Shown piece after piece: positions 61,296-64,000 of a stretch of DNA of 64,000 nt. The position numbers and the translations under genes were made by a program. Every line of letters begins with the position of its first letter. Positions within the stretch are counted from its first letter, which is position 1. Under the pieces are notes generated by a model. The model was given only the letters and a program-made list of their open reading frames with translations, had not been told where the DNA came from and searched no databases. The DNA comes from a candidate division Zixibacteria bacterium HGW-Zixibacteria-1 (GTDB taxonomy: Bacteria; Zixibacteria; MSB-5A5; GN15; PGXB01), in assembly GCA_002838945.1 (NCBI GenBank), contig PGXB01000003.1, forward strand, positions 62,001 through 126,000, in the 5' to 3' direction.

Positions 61296-62096
61296 TTATG
61301 CTCCGGTAATTACATATAAGGCTATTACGGCAGCCGTCCCCGAACAAATGAAGTAAAGGTCCGGCAATCGCCAATGAAATTTATTATAGCGGCTTCTTTC
61401 CACCCCGCTGATATAACCGCGGGATTCGATGGCCACGGCAAGATCATCGGCCCGTCTTATGGCCGACTGAAAAACGGGAATCAGCAGGAAAACCATCTTC
61501 CTGGTTTTTTTTATCAGGCCGCCGGAAAAATCAACACCCCGGACAATTTGCGCCTTGCGAATAGTGTCGAACTCTTCGGCCAGCACTGGAATGAACTTCA
61601 TGGCAATAAAGACAATTAATCCGATATCGGTCACCGGAACACCGATTTTATTGAGCGGCTTCATCCAGCCGACCAGCGCCTCGGCCATATCCGACGGAAG
61701 TGTCGTCAGCGATACAAAGAAAGCCACCCCGACAAACACCAGAAGTCTCAAAGAAAAGGAGGCCGCCATATAAAGGCCCCCTTCGGTCAGGCGAATCCCC
61801 AGCAGATCAACAACGGTCCTGGTATCTCGCGCCGAAAAAATAAGATGATAGGCTGCGGTAAAAGCAACCAGGATAACAAAAGGGCGGCCGTTCTTCACAA
61901 TAACACTTAAAGGAATACTTGAGATCATTAATAGTAAAATTATGCCTGTCATGACAGTAAGATAAAAGAACGCCGACGATGTAAAAATAGACAGGGTCAT
62001 CAAAAAGACGGCGAAAAGAATTTTTCCCCTTGGATCCAGCCTGTGGCCGAAGGAATCGGAGGGTCGATATTGCCCCAAAATAAAGCGCGCCGTCAT
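61296..62096 (-). CDS. ecfT: ECF transporter transmembrane subunit EcfT
   Basis: Scaffold membrane subunit (266 aa, five or six helices) of an energy-coupling factor vitamin or metal transporter, which needs two ATPases and a substrate-binding S subunit. The coupling-helix motifs are present: AQIVRGVDF and AIESRGY, each with the conserved Arg-Gly of the ARG signatures. None of the ATPases or S subunits lies in this window, so the module is dispersed, as in group II ECF systems. It is the first gene of the 11-gene run, with AGAGGAGA 9 nt before ATG 62096 and a promoter just upstream. Confidence 0.9.
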   Translation of the reverse strand: MTARFILGQYRPSDSFGHRLDPRGKILFAVFLMTLSIFTSSAFFYLTVMTGIILLLMISSIPLSVIVKNGRPFVILVAFTAAYHLIFSARDTRTVVDLLGIRLTEGGLYMAASFSLRLLVFVGVAFFVSLTTLPSDMAEALVGWMKPLNKIGVPVTDIGLIVFIAMKFIPVLAEEFDTIRKAQIVRGVDFSGGLIKKTRKMVFLLIPVFQSAIRRADDLAVAIESRGYISGVERSRYNKFHWRLPDLYFICSGTAAVIALYVITGA

Positions 62097-62122
62097 TTGT
62101 TATATTCTCCTCTAAAACAAAG

Positions 62123-62151
62123 AATCTAACCGGTTTGGCCGTCGGTGTCAA
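62123..62151 (-). promoter_or_regulatory. Probable promoter of the ecfT-to-149-aa 11-gene run
   Basis: On the minus strand TTGACA (62146-62151), a 17-bp spacer, TAGATT (62123-62128): perfect -35 and a 4 of 6 -10. Transcription would start near 62116, only 20 nt before the ecfT ATG. Confidence 0.6.
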
Positions 62152-62171
62152 TGTAACTTTTGAGATAAAGA

Positions 62172-62192
62172 AAGGCCGCCTGTGACAGGCGG
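62172..62192 (-). terminator. Terminator after the M6-type protease gene
   Basis: GGCCGCCTG, 3-nt loop, CAGGCGGCC, followed on the minus strand by TTTCTTTAT. It lies 38 bp after the stop of the protease gene and just before the ecfT promoter, so separates the two units. Confidence 0.8.
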
Positions 62193-62229
62193 CCCAACGA
62201 TTCTTCTTTGGGCTGATTGAATCGTGGTT

Positions 62230-64000
62230 TTATTTGAGAAGAATCATTTTTTTCGATATTGACTCATGACCCCGTTTAAGGCGATAGAAATAGAGCCCGC
62301 TTCCGGCCCGGCGGCCCTGACTATCCAGACCATCCCACTCGACCGTGTAGGATCCGGGGGGCTGTTTCTCATCGACCAGCGTTCGGATTTCTTGGCCGAG
62401 TATATTGAAGATTTGAAGCTTGATTTGCGCCGTCGACTCACCCGGCGTATTTTTCAAGGTATATTTTATTTGAGTGGCCGGATTAAAAGGATTGGGGAAA
62501 TTTTGTTCGAGCGAAAAAACTTCCGGCAGTAAATTATACTCGGTATCGTCGGCCACTTCGGTCATAATATCCCCGAAGAAATTGAGAATATTAAAAAGCA
62601 AAGTGTCGCGCTTGTCATATTTGGAGGAATTATTATCAATGGACTCATAGCAAAAATCCAGAAAGACAAGTCGATATCTGTCCGAAAAACTCAAGCCGGT
62701 GTATCCGTCGGGATAGAATTTATAGCTAAAAGCGGGAACGGCTCCATTAAGAGGAATAATTTTGTCCCCCCACAGATATTGCATATTTGACGAGCTTATA
62801 AACCGAAGCGCCAGCTCATTGCCGATCGGCGATCCCGCGATTCCATCAAGATATGGTGAAAAAAGCGGCCCGGCATACTCGGCATGCAGAAAATCGGCCA
62901 GGAAACCAGGATTTTGTGTCTGCAGTTGCCTTGACAAACCCTGCCCGTTCAGGAACAGGTTGCCGCCGTTATCGAGATACTGACTGATATTACTGATATC
63001 TGATGATGACAAATAGTTCTGACCGGTAAAGCAGGTGTCGCCGGTAAACCAGAAAACCATGTTGAATCGACTGAGTTCAGCTACGGATGGGGATCCCTGC
63101 GAGTCCTTGTGCCAAACTTCGGCCGGGATCAACTTCCGGTAAAGATCATTGACATAGAGGCTGTCATAGGCCGCCCCACGGTCGTCATCAACAATCAAAA
63201 TTTGCGGTCTTCCGACCCGTTGTTCAATCCCAAACAGCGCCGTGAAGGCCCCGCCGTTGGCTTCGATTGAGATAAAAAATGAATCATAGACCGGAGTAAG
63301 TGTATCCGGCAGATAAAAGATGATCGGATTGCTTAAATTATCAACCAGACATCCGTCACCCGGCATTACCCCTATTTCTATGGTTGGGACGCTGAATACT
63401 ATGCCGGGGATTTTCGATGTCATTTCGATGGAAACGTCAAGCGCATCCACCCAGTAATTCATAATACCGAAATAGGCCTCGATCCTCTCCCCCGCCTCCA
63501 GATATCCATTGCCGTTTTCATCCATGAAGGTGCAATAATCAAGCCCCATATTGCAACGGGACCATTCAATATCAAGATTCGCCGTCATAAGAGGGCCGGG
63601 TTCGGAGATATTCCAGACCGAGGTCCGGGTCACAACATTTCCGTAGCCCTTGCTGTTGGGCAATGACAGATCGTCGAATGATCTTTTATCGGACAAACCG
63701 GGCCAGGGATCGCCGGCGTCGCCTTTATTGTTATTTGCATATTCCAGCTGGAAGAGCCCATCGGCCTGCTCAACGGCTACATGGTACCGATAAACATTGA
63801 TATTATTATAAGTGGCGCCGTCATCGACATGGTAAATAATCAGGCCCTCACCCGGAAGCAGCGTATCGAATCCGATCTTTCCCCTGTTTTCGACAAGGAA
63901 ATATTCCAGTCCGTAGGTACCATTCTTCCACAGCCGATAAACAACCGGCTCCGTTTCAACCCGCGGGAATTCCACATCTATCATATTTTCATAGACTTCG
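62230..64000 (-). CDS. M6-family secreted metalloprotease, C-terminal part, with FlgD-like sorting domain
   Basis: Partial: the frame stays open through the right edge, so the N-terminus, including any signal and the catalytic HExxH, is outside the window. What is seen is the M6 (immune inhibitor A) C-terminal block EYFLVENRGKIGFDTLLPGEGLIIYHVDD, in which a conserved His-Asp pair follows the catalytic region. Then come Ig-like beta domains, a Rossmann-like segment (PQILIVDDDRGAAYDSLYVNDLYRKL) and a final FlgD-like Ig domain of about 85 residues (NFPNPFNPATQIKYTL, IFNILGQEIRTLVD, ending SKKMILLK). This tail resembles type IX secretion sorting domains. The ATG at 63982-63984 is internal, not the start. 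Confidence 0.85.
   Translation of the reverse strand, partial: EVYENMIDVEFPRVETEPVVYRLWKNGTYGLEYFLVENRGKIGFDTLLPGEGLIIYHVDDGATYNNINVYRYHVAVEQADGLFQLEYANNNKGDAGDPWPGLSDKRSFDDLSLPNSKGYGNVVTRTSVWNISEPGPLMTANLDIEWSRCNMGLDYCTFMDENGNGYLEAGERIEAYFGIMNYWVDALDVSIEMTSKIPGIVFSVPTIEIGVMPGDGCLVDNLSNPIIFYLPDTLTPVYDSFFISIEANGGAFTALFGIEQRVGRPQILIVDDDRGAAYDSLYVNDLYRKLIPAEVWHKDSQGSPSVAELSRFNMVFWFTGDTCFTGQNYLSSSDISNISQYLDNGGNLFLNGQGLSRQLQTQNPGFLADFLHAEYAGPLFSPYLDGIAGSPIGNELALRFISSSNMQYLWGDKIIPLNGAVPAFSYKFYPDGYTGLSFSDRYRLVFLDFCYESIDNNSSKYDKRDTLLFNILNFFGDIMTEVADDTEYNLLPEVFSLEQNFPNPFNPATQIKYTLKNTPGESTAQIKLQIFNILGQEIRTLVDEKQPPGSYTVEWDGLDSQGRRAGSGLYFYRLKRGHESISKKMILLK

Overview
The window looks like chromosome of a Gram-negative bacterium of the FCB superphylum, most plausibly candidate phylum Zixibacteria or a close relative. 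The grounds are a complete Tol-Pal operon, TatA, phosphatidylserine-based lipid synthesis and Omp85-like and PorV/PorQ-like outer-membrane proteins, together with secreted proteins ending in a FlgD-like sorting domain (PNPFNP...) and proteins carrying dockerin repeats. The taxonomic call is an inference from this gene content. I saw no rRNA, tRNA, insertion sequence, prophage or CRISPR array; coding density is high and GC is near 48 percent.

Layout, left to right. 0.1-3.8 kb (minus): an unknown protein, class II ribonucleotide reductase and ThyX, preceded by two NrdR-like palindromes whose centres lie 31 bp apart. 4.4-9.9 kb (plus): an RsbV/RsbW/RsbU-like partner-switching module without an adjacent sigma factor, a Nudix hydrolase and an outer-membrane barrel with a bactofilin-like plug. 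10-15 kb (plus): a GAF-PAS histidine kinase abutting a Ser/Thr kinase with a long TPR array. Convergent to it lies a 21-codon ORF with a perfect Shine-Dalgarno sequence and its own terminator. 15.5-22.2 kb (minus): a ClC channel, a secreted cohesin-like protein and a 14-repeat LVIVD propeller protein with a dockerin. 22.7-27.8 kb (plus): a DAO-family oxidoreductase, then a MutL-family (glutamate mutase reactivase-like) ATPase with two uncharacterised partners. 28.3-33 kb (plus): tolQ-tolR-tolA-tolB-pal-cpoB behind a perfect consensus sigma-70 promoter. 33-39.8 kb (plus): an unknown protein, DNA polymerase IV, a DnaE-type polymerase with a decayed PHP site, and LigA. 40.6-47.6 kb (minus): a dockerin protein with a duplicated Cys-rich domain, an isocitrate dehydrogenase-family enzyme, two PorV/PorQ-like proteins and a propeller protein. 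48-49 kb: a lipoprotein multiheme cytochrome. 49.2-51.3 kb (minus): EtfA and a Dus enzyme. 51.4-55.3 kb (plus): FHA protein, metallophosphoesterase, CHASE2 Ser/Thr kinase. 55.3-62.1 kb (minus): an 11-gene run, ecfT-truA-tal-purB-psd-pssA-purS-purQ-DUF4321-tatA-unknown. The right edge cuts an M6-type secreted metalloprotease.

Functional themes are dNTP supply under probable NrdR control, three separate phospho-signalling modules, envelope integrity (Tol-Pal), a mutasome-like repair cassette, and a surface or secretome layer built from dockerin, cohesin-like and FlgD-like modules. Start sites were chosen from Shine-Dalgarno spacing, so several differ from the longest possible frame; each case is stated in its entry. 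The best candidates for something undescribed are the 21-codon ORF beside the TPR kinase (14952-15017), the MutL-centred three-gene cluster (23995-27820), the cohesin-like/dockerin pair (17348-22225) and the PHP-decayed polymerase cassette (33592-39767).
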